From: CAYWOS01 sp964459985
GTDB taxonomy: Bacteria > Bacillota > Clostridia > Christensenellales > Aristaeellaceae
Reading direction: 5' to 3'
Assembly: GCA_964459985.1 (NCBI GenBank)
Contig: CAYWOS010000018.1
Coordinates: forward strand, 1 to 39,995
DNA length: 39,995 bases
Of the stretch, positions 1 through 8,280 are shown piece by piece. The position numbers and the translations under genes were made by a program. A model generated the notes under the pieces. The model made no database searches and had not been told where the DNA came from. It was given only the letters and a program-made list of their open reading frames with translations. Within the stretch, counting starts at the first letter, position 1; each line of letters starts with the position of its first letter.

Positions 1-51
1 GGAGCGCGAGGGGGAACCGCTTTTGCCCTCAAAAGCGGTTCCCCCTCGCAA
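1..51. repeat. Palindromic hairpin repeat, copy 1
   Basis: Positions 6-24 and 31-49 are perfect 19-bp inverted arms around a 6-nt loop (GCCCTC). The whole 51-nt block recurs without a mismatch at 32118-32168. The arm reads GCGAGGGGGAACCGCTTTT on the left. No T-run follows, so it is not a classical terminator as it stands. It resembles a REP-type intergenic repeat. Copy 1 ends about 100 bp before rimO. Confidence 0.85.
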
Positions 52-73
52 ATTCCACGTCGTCCCCGCCGTC

Positions 74-140
74 CCCACGTCCCGTCGTCCCCGTCGTCCC
101 CACGTCCCCCACGTCCCGTCGTCCCCCACGTCCCGTCGTC
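74..140. repeat. C-rich direct repeats before rimO
   Basis: The 16-mer CCCACGTCCCGTCGTC occurs exactly three times, at 74-89, 108-123 and 125-140, within a C-rich tract made of CGTCC/CGTCG units (about 55-140). It lies between the hairpin repeat and the rimO ribosome-binding site. The tract can be read in frame with rimO, but it has no ribosome-binding site and low complexity, so I treat it as non-coding. Confidence 0.8.
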
Positions 141-151
141 AAGGAGGTTCT

Positions 152-1474
152 ATGGCGCGCACTGTCGGAATGATCTCGCTGGGCTGCGTGAAAAACCGCG
201 TCGATTCGGAGCAGATGCTGAAAATGCTGACCGACGCGGGCTATGAAATCGTGTCGTCGCCCGAAAAAGCGGAGGTGCTGATCGTCAACACCTGCGGTTT
301 TATCGATCCCGCGAAGGAGGAATCCATCCAGACCATTCTGGAAATGGCGCAGTACAAGCAAACGGGCGTCTGCCGCGCGCTGATCGTCACGGGCTGTCTG
401 GCGCAGCGCTACGCCGCCGCGCTGGAAAGCGACATTCCCGAGATCGACTGTCTGCTGGGCGTGTCGCAATACGACACAATCATCGAAAGCATTGAAAAAG
501 CGCTCGGCGGCGAGCGCCCGGTGCGCGTCGGTCGCAGGGACGGCTTTCTTGAGTGCGGGCGCGTGCTGACCACGCCGCCCTATTCGGCGTACATCCGAAT
601 TGCCGAGGGCTGCGACAACCGATGCGCCTACTGCGCCATTCCGCTCATTCGCGGCGGCTACCGCTCGCGCCCGCGAAAAGCCATTCTGGATGAAATGCGC
701 GATCTGGCGGCGCGCGGCGCGCGCGAACAGATCCTCATCGCGCAGGACACCACGCGCTACGGCATGGAAACCGGCGACAGCCTCGCCGCCCTGATCGACG
801 AGGCGGCGTCGATCGAAGGCGTCGATTGGCTGCGCGTGCTGTACACCTATCCCGACGAATTGAGCGAGGACGTGCTCGACGTGATGGATAAGCACGAAAA
901 CGTTTGCAGATACCTTGATCTGCCGCTTCAGCACGCGTCCATGCGCCTGCTTCTCGCCATGAACCGGCGCGGCACGCCGGCGTCCTCGCGCAAGCTGCTG
1001 CTCTCGGCGCGCGCGCGCGGGTTCGCGCTGCGCACCACCTTCATCGTCGGCTTCCCCGGCGAAACGGAGGACGATTTTAATCAATTGATGGATTTCACGC
1101 GCGAAATCGGTTTTGACCGCATGGGCGCGTTCGCGTTCTCGCCCGAGGAAGGCACGCCCGCCGCCGACATGCCCGATCAGGTGCCCGAAGAGATCAAGAA
1201 GGACCGCCTCGACCGCCTGATGACGCTGCAGGCGGGCATCAGCCTGCGCCGCAATCAATCGCGGCTCGGCAGCGTCTGCCGCGTGCTCGTGACCGGCAGG
1301 CGCGGCGCGCGGTACGTCGGCCGCAGCGCGTGGGAAGCGCCCGACGCCGACGGCGAGATCGCGTTTGCCTCGCGCCGCGCTCTCGCTCCCGGCGAGTTTG
1401 TTTTCGTCCGCCTCACCGCCGCGACGGCCTATGACCTCGCGGGCGAGGAAGCCGAGGAACCGGGCAATCCGTAA
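152..1474 (+). CDS. rimO: Ribosomal protein S12 methylthiotransferase RimO
   Basis: RimO is a cytoplasmic radical-SAM enzyme that adds a methylthio group to a conserved aspartate of ribosomal protein S12. The 440-residue product has the order expected of the family: an N-terminal UPF0004 domain opening with SLGCVKNRVDSE (Cys12), a radical-SAM core with the CxxxCxxC cluster ligands at Cys154, Cys158 and Cys161, and a C-terminal TRAM-like segment. The N-terminal signature VKNRVDSE separates it from MiaB and MtaB. I start it at ATG 152 because AAGGAGG lies at 141-147; the open frame extends upstream, but only through the hairpin and C-rich repeats. A second methylthiotransferase, mtaB, lies at 32215 behind an identical hairpin. 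The call is firm. Confidence 0.96.
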   Translation: MARTVGMISLGCVKNRVDSEQMLKMLTDAGYEIVSSPEKAEVLIVNTCGFIDPAKEESIQTILEMAQYKQTGVCRALIVTGCLAQRYAAALESDIPEIDCLLGVSQYDTIIESIEKALGGERPVRVGRRDGFLECGRVLTTPPYSAYIRIAEGCDNRCAYCAIPLIRGGYRSRPRKAILDEMRDLAARGAREQILIAQDTTRYGMETGDSLAALIDEAASIEGVDWLRVLYTYPDELSEDVLDVMDKHENVCRYLDLPLQHASMRLLLAMNRRGTPASSRKLLLSARARGFALRTTFIVGFPGETEDDFNQLMDFTREIGFDRMGAFAFSPEEGTPAADMPDQVPEEIKKDRLDRLMTLQAGISLRRNQSRLGSVCRVLVTGRRGARYVGRSAWEAPDADGEIAFASRRALAPGEFVFVRLTAATAYDLAGEEAEEPGNP

Positions 1475-1641
1475 TCGCCGTCCGTCCGTAAACATCGGCG
1501 GGACAGCAGAAAAAACCACCGCGGGGACGGTTTGAAACCGATCGATTCACCGACAAAACGATTGCACATCCGCGCTGTTTCACCATTTTTCCGCGCACCA
1601 TTCCGGGCGTCCGTCACGCCCGATCAAAAGAAAGGCATAGC

Positions 1642-2760
1642 ATGAACAAATCAGAAATCAACGCCCTGCGGGGACGGCTGTCCTCGGATAAGAACAACGT
1701 CACGATCATTCGCGGATGCTATGTGAACGATGAAAAGCAGATCATCTCCACCTTCAAAAGCGCGCCGTATCTGCTTCCGGAAGGGGAGAAAATCAAGTAT
1801 TTTGACATCTTTAAGCATGTTTTATCCGGCGTGCAGGGCAAGAACCTGATCGACGTGAACTTCACGCCCGAGCAGGTGATGCATTCCGAGGAGCACAAGC
1901 TGCTCACGGCGCTGCGCGACACGGCGCTCAAGGACGACGAGCTTGCGCAGGCCTTTTTCGAGCGCGTGATCGAGGGCGCGGCGCTTGACGGGCGCTCGCT
2001 CATCCTGCTCATGCAGGACAGCGAGCAAACAATCCGTCATAAAGACGACGACGCCGCGCCGCGCGAGGGCTACGCCTACATCGTCTGCGCCGTCTGCCCG
2101 GTCAAAAAGACCAAGCCGGCGCTCAGCTATTTCTCCGAGGATCACGAATTCCACAGCCGCGACGAGGATTGGGTGGTCGCGACGCCCGAAATGGGCTTTC
2201 TGTTCCCCGCGTACGACGATTTCTCCTCCAACATTTACGGCGCGCTGTATCACACGCGCACCGACGAGGACGCGCACGAGGATTTCCACGCCGCCGCGCT
2301 CGGCGCGCCGATGGACATGCCCGCCGCCGAGCAGCGCGAGACCTTCCGCGCCGTGCTGGCAGACACCTTGAAGAAGGATTGTCCCTTCGAGGTGGCGCAA
2401 GCGCTGCACGACAAAGTGACGACCATGGTGGAGGAGCGCAAAAGCGACAAAACCGCCGAACCGCCCGTCCTCACCAAGCGCGAGGTGTCCGAGGTGCTCA
2501 GGGAATGCGGCGTGGACGGCGCGCGCGTCGAACGCTTTGAGGAGCGCTTCGACGAGGAGCTGGGCGATCGCGCGGCGCTCGGCGCGCAGAACATCGTCGA
2601 CGTCAAAAAGTTCGAAATGCGCACGGAAAACGTCGTCATTCAGGTCAATCCCGACCGCAGCGATCTGATCAAAACGCGCGTGATCGACGGCGTGCCCTAC
2701 ATCCTCGTGCGCGCCACCGACGAAGTGCGGGTCAACGGCATGAAGATCACCATCGGATAA
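1642..2760 (+). CDS. DUF4317 family protein
   Basis: I recognise this 372-residue protein as a DUF4317 member, a family of unknown function common in Clostridia. It opens with MNKSEINALRGRLS and has the family's acidic, soluble make-up with no signal peptide or membrane segment. The start is preceded by AAAGAAAGG at about 1628. It follows rimO after 167 bp in which I see no clear promoter, and it ends just before a strong shared terminator at 2807-2849. The family name is fairly secure from overall resemblance; no biochemical role can be inferred. Confidence 0.85.
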   Translation: MNKSEINALRGRLSSDKNNVTIIRGCYVNDEKQIISTFKSAPYLLPEGEKIKYFDIFKHVLSGVQGKNLIDVNFTPEQVMHSEEHKLLTALRDTALKDDELAQAFFERVIEGAALDGRSLILLMQDSEQTIRHKDDDAAPREGYAYIVCAVCPVKKTKPALSYFSEDHEFHSRDEDWVVATPEMGFLFPAYDDFSSNIYGALYHTRTDEDAHEDFHAAALGAPMDMPAAEQRETFRAVLADTLKKDCPFEVAQALHDKVTTMVEERKSDKTAEPPVLTKREVSEVLRECGVDGARVERFEERFDEELGDRAALGAQNIVDVKKFEMRTENVVIQVNPDRSDLIKTRVIDGVPYILVRATDEVRVNGMKITIG

Positions 2761-2806
2761 CGGACGCGTCAGCAAAAGCCGCCGCGCCGATCCGCGCAAT
2801 CAAAAA

Positions 2807-2849
2807 CCGCCGCTCTCCCCTCCCGCGATACGGGGAAGGAGAGCGGCGG
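2807..2849. terminator. Bidirectional rho-independent terminator
   Basis: A 12-bp perfect stem (CCGCCGCTCTCC at 2807-2818 with its complement at 2838-2849) has an A-run on its left (2802-2806) and TCGTTTT on its right. It sits between the convergent DUF4317 gene and the gene at 2870-3601, so it can end transcription from both sides. Confidence 0.9.
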
Positions 2850-2869
2850 TCGTTTTAACGGTCAAATCC

Positions 2870-3601
2870 CTACTCCGTCGCTTCGTCGGGCGTTTCGGCG
2901 CCGCCCGTCCCGGCGTCCTCGTTGAGCCACTCGGGGACTTCGCCGCGTCCCGCTTGCAAAAGCGCGTTGAAGAAGGGGATCACGTTATCGTCGTTGTTGT
3001 TGGCGACGGTGATGCACATGACCATGCCGCGGTTGTCGATCAGCATGTTTTCCATGAAGCCGTACAGCGAATCGGTGGGAATGCCGAACAGATGCATTTC
3101 GCTTTTGAGCGGCGCGCCGTCCTCGCCGTATTCCTCGACATACGCGACCCTGCCCGCCGACACGTCGATATCGCCGGCGTCGATCGCGCCGTCGGCGATC
3201 AGCTGCTCAAGCGGCAGGAACGCGCCCTGCGCGGCGTAGGTTTTGAAATCACTCGAGGGCAGGAAAAAGATATCGACCTCGCCCGCCATGACGTAGACCG
3301 AGAGCTGCATGACGTTGGTATAGTCGTCGCCCGGCATCATGACCACCGAGGACACCGTTTCCATATCGGGCACGGAGGCTTTCCAGATCGGCTCCATGAA
3401 GGCGTCGGCGACCTCGGAGGAAGCCGTGCCGCTTTTGATGTACACGTCGATGCGCTTGTTCTGCGGCGAGCGGTACGCCGTCTGCGTATAGATCAGGCTC
3501 CACGCGAAGATCGCGCCCACGCACATGATGACGTACTTCCACGCGCTGTAGGTAAAATGCGTTCTGACGCGGTCGCCGGTCAGCGGCGTTGCGATGGTCA
3601 T
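2870..3601 (-). CDS. Membrane-anchored solute-binding-like protein
   Basis: The 243-residue product has an uncharged segment at about residues 23-40 (YVIMCVGAIFAWSLIY) that should anchor it in the membrane, followed by an extracytoplasmic domain. That domain begins IDVYIKSGTAS and contains GEVDIFFLPSSDF and FLPLEQL, which resemble parts of extracellular solute-binding proteins (metal-independent ABC-type fold). It is shorter than typical family members (about 400 residues) and no permease or ATPase is nearby. The tail is acidic and Gly/Thr-rich. It follows lysS by 22 bp and is probably the last gene of the GDPD-greA-lysS operon. Function unknown; the fold assignment is tentative. Confidence 0.7.
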   Translation of the reverse strand: MTIATPLTGDRVRTHFTYSAWKYVIMCVGAIFAWSLIYTQTAYRSPQNKRIDVYIKSGTASSEVADAFMEPIWKASVPDMETVSSVVMMPGDDYTNVMQLSVYVMAGEVDIFFLPSSDFKTYAAQGAFLPLEQLIADGAIDAGDIDVSAGRVAYVEEYGEDGAPLKSEMHLFGIPTDSLYGFMENMLIDNRGMVMCITVANNNDDNVIPFFNALLQAGRGEVPEWLNEDAGTGGAETPDEATE

Positions 3602-3623
3602 AAGCGGCTCCTTTCGGGTGCGG

Positions 3624-5099
3624 TCACTCTTTCGGCTTCATCGTGGGGAACAAAAGCACGTCGCGGATGGAGGCGCTGTCGGTGAGCAGCATGACCAGCC
3701 GGTCGATGCCCACGCCCAGCCCGCCCGTCGGCGGCATGCCATACTCGAGCGCGTTCAGGAAATCCTCGTCCACGTCGTTGGCTTCCTCGTCGCCCGCCGC
3801 CTTGAGCGCCGCCTGCGCCTCGAACCGCGCGCGCTGATCGATGGGATCGTTCAATTCGGTGAAGGCGTTGCCGTGCTCGCGCCCGACGATGAATACCTCG
3901 AAGCGCTCGGTGAATTGTTCGTTGCCCGGGATGCGCTTGGCGAGCGGCGAAATCTCGACGGGATACTCGGTGATGAAGGTGGGCTGGATCAGTTTGTCCT
4001 CGACGTACTCGTCGAAGAACAGATTGATGATATCGCCGATCCCGTGGCGCTGTTCGTAATGGATATGATGCGCGTCCGCGAGCGCGCGCGCCTGCCCGAG
4101 CGTTTCGACATGATCGAAATCAACGTCGGCGTAGCGGCGCACGGCCTCCTTCATCGGCAGCCGCGCGAAGGGCTTTTCCATATCGATCTCGACGCCGCCG
4201 TAGGTGACGACCGCCTGCCCGCGCACGGCGCGCGCGGCGTGGCGGAACATGCCCTCGGTCAGATCCATCATGCCGTGAATGTCGGTGTACGCCTGATACA
4301 CTTCGAGCATGGTGAACTCGGGATTGTGGCGGGTGTCCATGCCCTCGTTGCGGAAGGTGCGGCCGATCTCGTACACGCGGTCGAACCCGCCCACGATCAG
4401 GCGCTTCAGATACAGTTCGAGCGCGATGCGCAGGTACATGTCGATGTCGAGCGTGTTGTGATGCGTCACGAAAGGCCGCGCCGCCGCGCCGCCCGCGATG
4501 GTGTGCAGCACCGGCGTTTCGACCTCCATGAACCCGCGCGACGCCATGAATTCGCGGATGGCCGTGATCACGGCGCTGCGCGCGCGGAACGCGCCGCGAA
4601 CGTCGGGATTGACGATCATGTCGAGATAGCGCTGGCGGTAGCGCAGATCGGTGTCGGTCAGGCCGTGGAATTTCTCGGGCAGGGGTTTTAAGCACTTGCA
4701 CAGCAGCGTGATCTCGCTCAAATGCACCGAGATTTCGCCCGTTTTCGTCTTGAACACATAGCCCCTGACGCCCAGAATATCGCCCAGATCGTCGTCCTTA
4801 AAGGCGGCGTAGGCGTCCTCGCCCACGTCGTCGCGGCGGACGTAAATCTGGATCTCGCCCTCGCTGTCGAGCAGGTGCGCGAAGGACGCCTTGCCCATCA
4901 CGCGGCGGCTGACCATGCGCCCGGCGAGCGACACGGTTTTCCCCTCGAGCGCGTCGTAATCGCGCGCGATCTCGCCGCTCTTATGCGTCACGTCAAAGCG
5001 CGTGATCAGGTACGGGTCGCGCCCCGCCGCGCGCAGCGCGTCCAGTTTTTCGCGGCGGATTTGTTCCTGTTCGGAGAAATTCAGGGCTTCGTCCGGCAT
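3624..5099 (-). CDS. lysS: Lysyl-tRNA synthetase, class II
   Basis: LysRS charges tRNA-Lys in the cytoplasm. The 491-residue product matches the usual bacterial length. An N-terminal OB-fold anticodon-binding domain (about 55-150, with VSLAGRMVSRR) precedes the class II catalytic core. Motif 2 is FRNEGMDTRHNPEFTMLE and motif 3 is GLGVGIDRLVML, both intact. It lies 33 bp downstream of greA, a greA-lysS order that is widespread in Firmicutes and suggests cotranscription from the promoter at 6499-6527. No T-box leader was seen upstream. The call is firm. Confidence 0.97.
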   Translation of the reverse strand: MPDEALNFSEQEQIRREKLDALRAAGRDPYLITRFDVTHKSGEIARDYDALEGKTVSLAGRMVSRRVMGKASFAHLLDSEGEIQIYVRRDDVGEDAYAAFKDDDLGDILGVRGYVFKTKTGEISVHLSEITLLCKCLKPLPEKFHGLTDTDLRYRQRYLDMIVNPDVRGAFRARSAVITAIREFMASRGFMEVETPVLHTIAGGAAARPFVTHHNTLDIDMYLRIALELYLKRLIVGGFDRVYEIGRTFRNEGMDTRHNPEFTMLEVYQAYTDIHGMMDLTEGMFRHAARAVRGQAVVTYGGVEIDMEKPFARLPMKEAVRRYADVDFDHVETLGQARALADAHHIHYEQRHGIGDIINLFFDEYVEDKLIQPTFITEYPVEISPLAKRIPGNEQFTERFEVFIVGREHGNAFTELNDPIDQRARFEAQAALKAAGDEEANDVDEDFLNALEYGMPPTGGLGVGIDRLVMLLTDSASIRDVLLFPTMKPKE

Positions 5100-5132
5100 G
5101 ACAGCTCAACTACTTTCGTTCGTTTTATGGGA

Positions 5133-5621
5133 TTACAGCCTGATATCGACGACCGTCATGCCGATCACGCCGTCGGGCGCGTCGACGGTGAAATGATCGC
5201 CCTTGCGCTTGCCCAGCAGCGCCGAGCCGACCGGGCACTCGTTGGATATGCGGTTCTGCATGGGATCGCTCTCGCGCGCGCCCACAATGGTAAATTCTTC
5301 CTCGTCGCCGTCGTCGTAGCGCACGCGCACGGTGGTGGAGACGTTCACGCTGTCGGTGGAGACGTTCGCGTCGTCGATCACTTCGGCGGTGCGGATGACC
5401 TCTTCCAATTCGGCGATTTCGCTTTCGAGGCGCGACTGCTCGTTTTTCGCCTCGTCGTATTCGGCGTTCTCGCTTAAATCGCCGAAGCCGCGCGCGACGG
5501 CGATCAATTCGGCGACCTCGGCGCGGCGCGTGGTGGTCAGGTACAGGAGCTTTTCCTCGAGCTTCTTCATGCCTTCGGGCGAGACGACCGTCCGATTGGA
5601 ATGGATATGGGTTTCGCTCAT
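5133..5621 (-). CDS. greA: Transcription elongation factor GreA
   Basis: GreA enters the RNA polymerase secondary channel and stimulates cleavage of backtracked transcripts. The 162-residue product has the N-terminal coiled-coil hairpin (about 14-85) with the tip motif GDLSENAEYDEAK carrying Asp48 and Glu51, which correspond to the acidic tip pair that coordinates Mg, and the C-terminal FKBP-like domain ending in VGSALLGKRKGD. GGAAAGAAGA lies just upstream of the start. The gene sits between a GDPD gene (15 bp upstream) and lysS (33 bp downstream) in one operon. Confidence 0.96.
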   Translation of the reverse strand: MSETHIHSNRTVVSPEGMKKLEEKLLYLTTTRRAEVAELIAVARGFGDLSENAEYDEAKNEQSRLESEIAELEEVIRTAEVIDDANVSTDSVNVSTTVRVRYDDGDEEEFTIVGARESDPMQNRISNECPVGSALLGKRKGDHFTVDAPDGVIGMTVVDIRL

Positions 5622-5636
5622 GATGACTCTTCCTTT

Positions 5637-6437
5637 CTATGTCCTTGGGTCAAATCGTTCAAAAATCCGTATGTCGAAGCGCTCTTTAAGCGCGAGGTAC
5701 GTTTGCCTGTCGCCGATCGTCCACGCCGCCGCCGGCACGCGAAAGACGCGCGTGAGCAGCCAATAGGAGAGGCTGCCGCCCTGATCCCATTCATACGCGA
5801 TAAAATCGGGGCGCGAGAGAAAATTGAGCAGGAAGCGCGAGAGCGCGAACGCCAGCGCGCGGTGCGACGGCACGGGGCTGCGGCTCGCGAGCTGCCCGCG
5901 CGGCGTGCCGGGCGAGAGGCGGCGGAACGCGCAAAGCATGAGCGGATCAAAGGATTCGACGGCGCGCGCGCCCGCGTAGCCCTCGAGCGCCCGCGCGACC
6001 GCCGCAGGCAGCGCGGCGTGCTCGCGGCCGTTCGATTTCATCTCGACGACGACGGGCGCGCGCCCCGCGACGACTGAAAGCGCCTCCGCGAGCGTCGGCA
6101 CGCGCTCGTCCGTCCCGTTCAGGCGCAGCGCGCGCGTTTCCTCAAGCGTCATTTGAGAGATTCTTCCCGGGACGCCGCAGACGCGGGAAATGTCGTCGTC
6201 GTGCATCAGCACGATGCGGCCGTCCCCGGTCAGCCGCGCGTCCAGTTCGATGCCGAAACCCTTGTCCGCCGCCTCGCGATAGGCGGACAGCGAGTTTTCG
6301 GGAAACTCGCCGTGCAGCCCGCGATGCGCGCAGTCGATATCGGTCCATCCGCGCATCCGCGTCCGCGCCCGCGCGTTCGGCGCGATCAGGAACAGATACA
6401 GCGCCAGCGCGGCCGTCGCCGTGATCGCCCAAACCAT
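5637..6437 (-). CDS. Membrane-anchored glycerophosphodiester phosphodiesterase
   Basis: Predicted to hydrolyse glycerophosphodiesters to glycerol-3-phosphate and an alcohol. The 266-residue protein has one N-terminal hydrophobic segment (about residues 2-20) and then a GDPD domain with the family signature: the first catalytic His in AHRG, PENSLSAY, and ELDARLTGDGRIVLMHDD, containing the metal-binding acidic residues and the second His. A later GRAPVVVEMKSN supplies the barrel strand with Glu and Lys. It is the first gene after the promoter at 6499-6527 and precedes greA by 15 bp. Another GDPD lies at 18321 and lacks the anchor. Substrate unknown. Confidence 0.9.
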   Translation of the reverse strand: MVWAITATAALALYLFLIAPNARARTRMRGWTDIDCAHRGLHGEFPENSLSAYREAADKGFGIELDARLTGDGRIVLMHDDDISRVCGVPGRISQMTLEETRALRLNGTDERVPTLAEALSVVAGRAPVVVEMKSNGREHAALPAAVARALEGYAGARAVESFDPLMLCAFRRLSPGTPRGQLASRSPVPSHRALAFALSRFLLNFLSRPDFIAYEWDQGGSLSYWLLTRVFRVPAAAWTIGDRQTYLALKERFDIRIFERFDPRT

Positions 6438-6498
6438 GAAAAACCCCTCTCAAGCCGAAGCGGGCGCGCAAACGGCGTTTGCCCGCGCCCACGGCGAT

Positions 6499-6527
6499 AT
6501 TATACATGAGCAAAACGCCGATTGCAA
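6499..6527 (-). promoter_or_regulatory. Sigma-A-type promoter for GDPD-greA-lysS
   Basis: Reading the minus strand, TTGCAA (6527-6522) is separated by 17 bp from TATAAT (6504-6499). The predicted transcript starts about 55 nt before the GDPD start codon. The 210-bp gap 6438-6647 holds this promoter and nothing else I can identify. Confidence 0.8.
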
Positions 6528-6633
6528 GCGGCGTTTGCGGCGCGATACGGTCAGAAAAGTGTCAGCGTCCGCCGGCCGCGCGCCGGGCAGCCCGCGTCCG
6601 AAAGCGTCCCAAGCGGTCTTCCGCGTCGCCTAA

Positions 6634-6648
6634 ACGGCCGCCGGCCGT
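6634..6648 (-). terminator. Possible weak terminator after dapB
   Basis: ACGGCC and GGCCGT arms (6634-6648) form a short GC hairpin overlapping the dapB stop codon, followed on the minus strand by TTTAGG only. The T-run is poor, so this is a tentative call. Confidence 0.35.
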
Positions 6649-7388
6649 CACTCGGCGAACAATTCGTCCATGCCGTACTCGCCGGGCGCGCGCGCCGTCA
6701 GGAAGCGCGCCGCCTTAAGCGCGCCCAGCGCGAAGATCACGCGGTCCTGCGCGGTATGCGTGATGGTCAGCGTTTCGCCCTGCCCGTAAAAGCCCATCTC
6801 GTGCTCGCCCGTCACCGTGCCGCCGCGCACGGCGTGCACGCCGATATCGCGCTTTTCGCGCTTTTCGCTGCGCCCGTTCCGCCCGAACACCGCGCGGCTG
6901 CTCTCGTCCGCCACGGCGTCGTACAGCGCCATCGCCGTGCCGCTGGGCGCGTCGAGCTTCTGGTTGTGGTGCTTTTCGACGATTTCGATATCAAAGCCGG
7001 GCAGCAGCCGCGCCGCCATGCGAGAGAGCAGTTTGAGCGCGTACACGCCCACGCTCATGTTGGCGCTGCGGAACACGGCGATCTTCGCCGCGGCGTCGGC
7101 GATCAGACGATCGTCCGTCTCGTTGTAGCCGGTGGCGGCGAGCACGACGGGCAGCCCGCGCGGAACGGCGAAGGCGAACAGCGCCGGCAGCGATTCGGGG
7201 CGCGAGAAATCCACGAGCACGTCGGCGTCCTCCGTCACCATCGAAAAGGACGGGTACACCGGGAAATCGGCGTATTTTTCAGCCTTGACGTCGACGCCCG
7301 CCGCGATATCGAAGCCCGCCTGTCCGCAGACGGCGCTGATCTGCCGACCCATGCGCCCGCAGGCGCCCGAGAGAATCAGCTTTGGCAT
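6648..7388 (-). CDS. dapB: 4-hydroxy-tetrahydrodipicolinate reductase DapB
   Basis: DapB reduces the DapA product with NAD(P)H in the diaminopimelate/lysine pathway. The 246-residue product has the N-terminal Rossmann motif GACGRMG (8-14) and the catalytic/substrate motif EKHHNQKLDAPSGT with His140-His141, Lys144 and the APSGT loop at 147-151. Length is normal for the family. Its start lies 13 bp inside the end of dapA, so translation is probably coupled. It is the last gene of the asd-dapA-dapB operon. Confidence 0.97.
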   Translation of the reverse strand: MPKLILSGACGRMGRQISAVCGQAGFDIAAGVDVKAEKYADFPVYPSFSMVTEDADVLVDFSRPESLPALFAFAVPRGLPVVLAATGYNETDDRLIADAAAKIAVFRSANMSVGVYALKLLSRMAARLLPGFDIEIVEKHHNQKLDAPSGTAMALYDAVADESSRAVFGRNGRSEKREKRDIGVHAVRGGTVTGEHEMGFYGQGETLTITHTAQDRVIFALGALKAARFLTARAPGEYGMDELFAE

Positions 7389-8257
7389 AGAATCCCCAAT
7401 CTCCGCATTTCATCGTATAGTTTTTCCGCGCTGTCCGCGCTCATGGGCACGAGCGGCAGGCGAAGCTCGTTCCGGCACAGCCCCATTTTCGCGAGCGCCG
7501 CCTTGACGGGGACGGGGTTGACCTCGCAGAACAAAAGACGGATGAGCGGCATGTACGATATCTGGATTTTCGCCGCGCGGTCAAAGGGCATAAACATCAT
7601 ATCGCTCACGGCGCGCGGCGCGATGTTGGACACCACCGATATGACGCCCTTGGCCCCCAGCGCGCGCAGAACGACGATGTTGGCGTCCTCGCCCGAATAG
7701 AAGGTGAAATCGTCGGGGCAGGCGTGCATCATATCGGCGGCGAGCGCCGGATCGCCCGACGCTTCCTTGACGCCGACGATCCGCTCGTGCCGCGCGATCC
7801 GGCCCAGCGTTTCGGCGGTCAGATGCAGCCCGGTGCGCGAGGGCACGTTGTACACGATGACGGGCAAAGCGGTATGATCGGCGATGAAGTGATAATGCGC
7901 GACCAGCCCGTCGGGGGTCGATTTGTTGTAGTACGGCGTGACGCAAAGCTGCGCCGCCGCGCCCGCGTCCGCCGCGCGCCGCGCCATCGCGGCGACGTGC
8001 GCCGTGTTGTTGCCGCCCGTGCCGGCGATCACGGGCACGCGCCCGTTCACGCGGCGGACGATATGCGCGATCACGCCGATGTGCTCATCGTCGTCGAGCG
8101 TCGATGGCTCGCCCGTCGTGCCGCAGGCGACGATCGCGTCCACGCCGCCCGAAAGCACATGCTCGATCAGCCCGTCCAGCGCCTTTTCATCCACCGCGCC
8201 ATCCCGGAACGGCGTGACCAGCGCGACGGCGTTGCCGGTAAAAATCACAGGTCGCAT
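7376..8257 (-). CDS. dapA: 4-hydroxy-tetrahydrodipicolinate synthase DapA
   Basis: DapA condenses pyruvate with aspartate semialdehyde, the first committed step of lysine/DAP synthesis. The 293-residue TIM barrel shows GTTGEPSTL (46-54), the YNVPSRTG motif with Tyr136 and Arg141, and the Schiff-base Lys164 in GVKEASGD. I chose ATG 8257 because GAGGAGG lies just upstream (about 8264-8270) and the longer open frame adds 40 residues unlike the family. It lies 23 bp downstream of asd and overlaps dapB by 13 bp. Confidence 0.97.
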   Translation of the reverse strand: MRPVIFTGNAVALVTPFRDGAVDEKALDGLIEHVLSGGVDAIVACGTTGEPSTLDDDEHIGVIAHIVRRVNGRVPVIAGTGGNNTAHVAAMARRAADAGAAAQLCVTPYYNKSTPDGLVAHYHFIADHTALPVIVYNVPSRTGLHLTAETLGRIARHERIVGVKEASGDPALAADMMHACPDDFTFYSGEDANIVVLRALGAKGVISVVSNIAPRAVSDMMFMPFDRAAKIQISYMPLIRLLFCEVNPVPVKAALAKMGLCRNELRLPLVPMSADSAEKLYDEMRRLGILCQS

Positions 8258-8280
8258 ACCTTGCCTCCTCAAATGCTCGG

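Noticed and set aside
23..151. N-terminal extension of rimO
   Set aside because: The open frame reads through the hairpin and C-rich repeat and lacks a ribosome-binding site; AAGGAGG and the family N-terminus support ATG 152. The same artefact occurs before mtaB.
1475..1641. Promoter between rimO and the DUF4317 gene
   Set aside because: No hexamer pair with acceptable spacing could be found.
5100..5132. T-box leader before lysS
   Set aside because: The gap is 33 bp and the operon leader at 6438-6500 has no T-box-like structure or conserved sequence.
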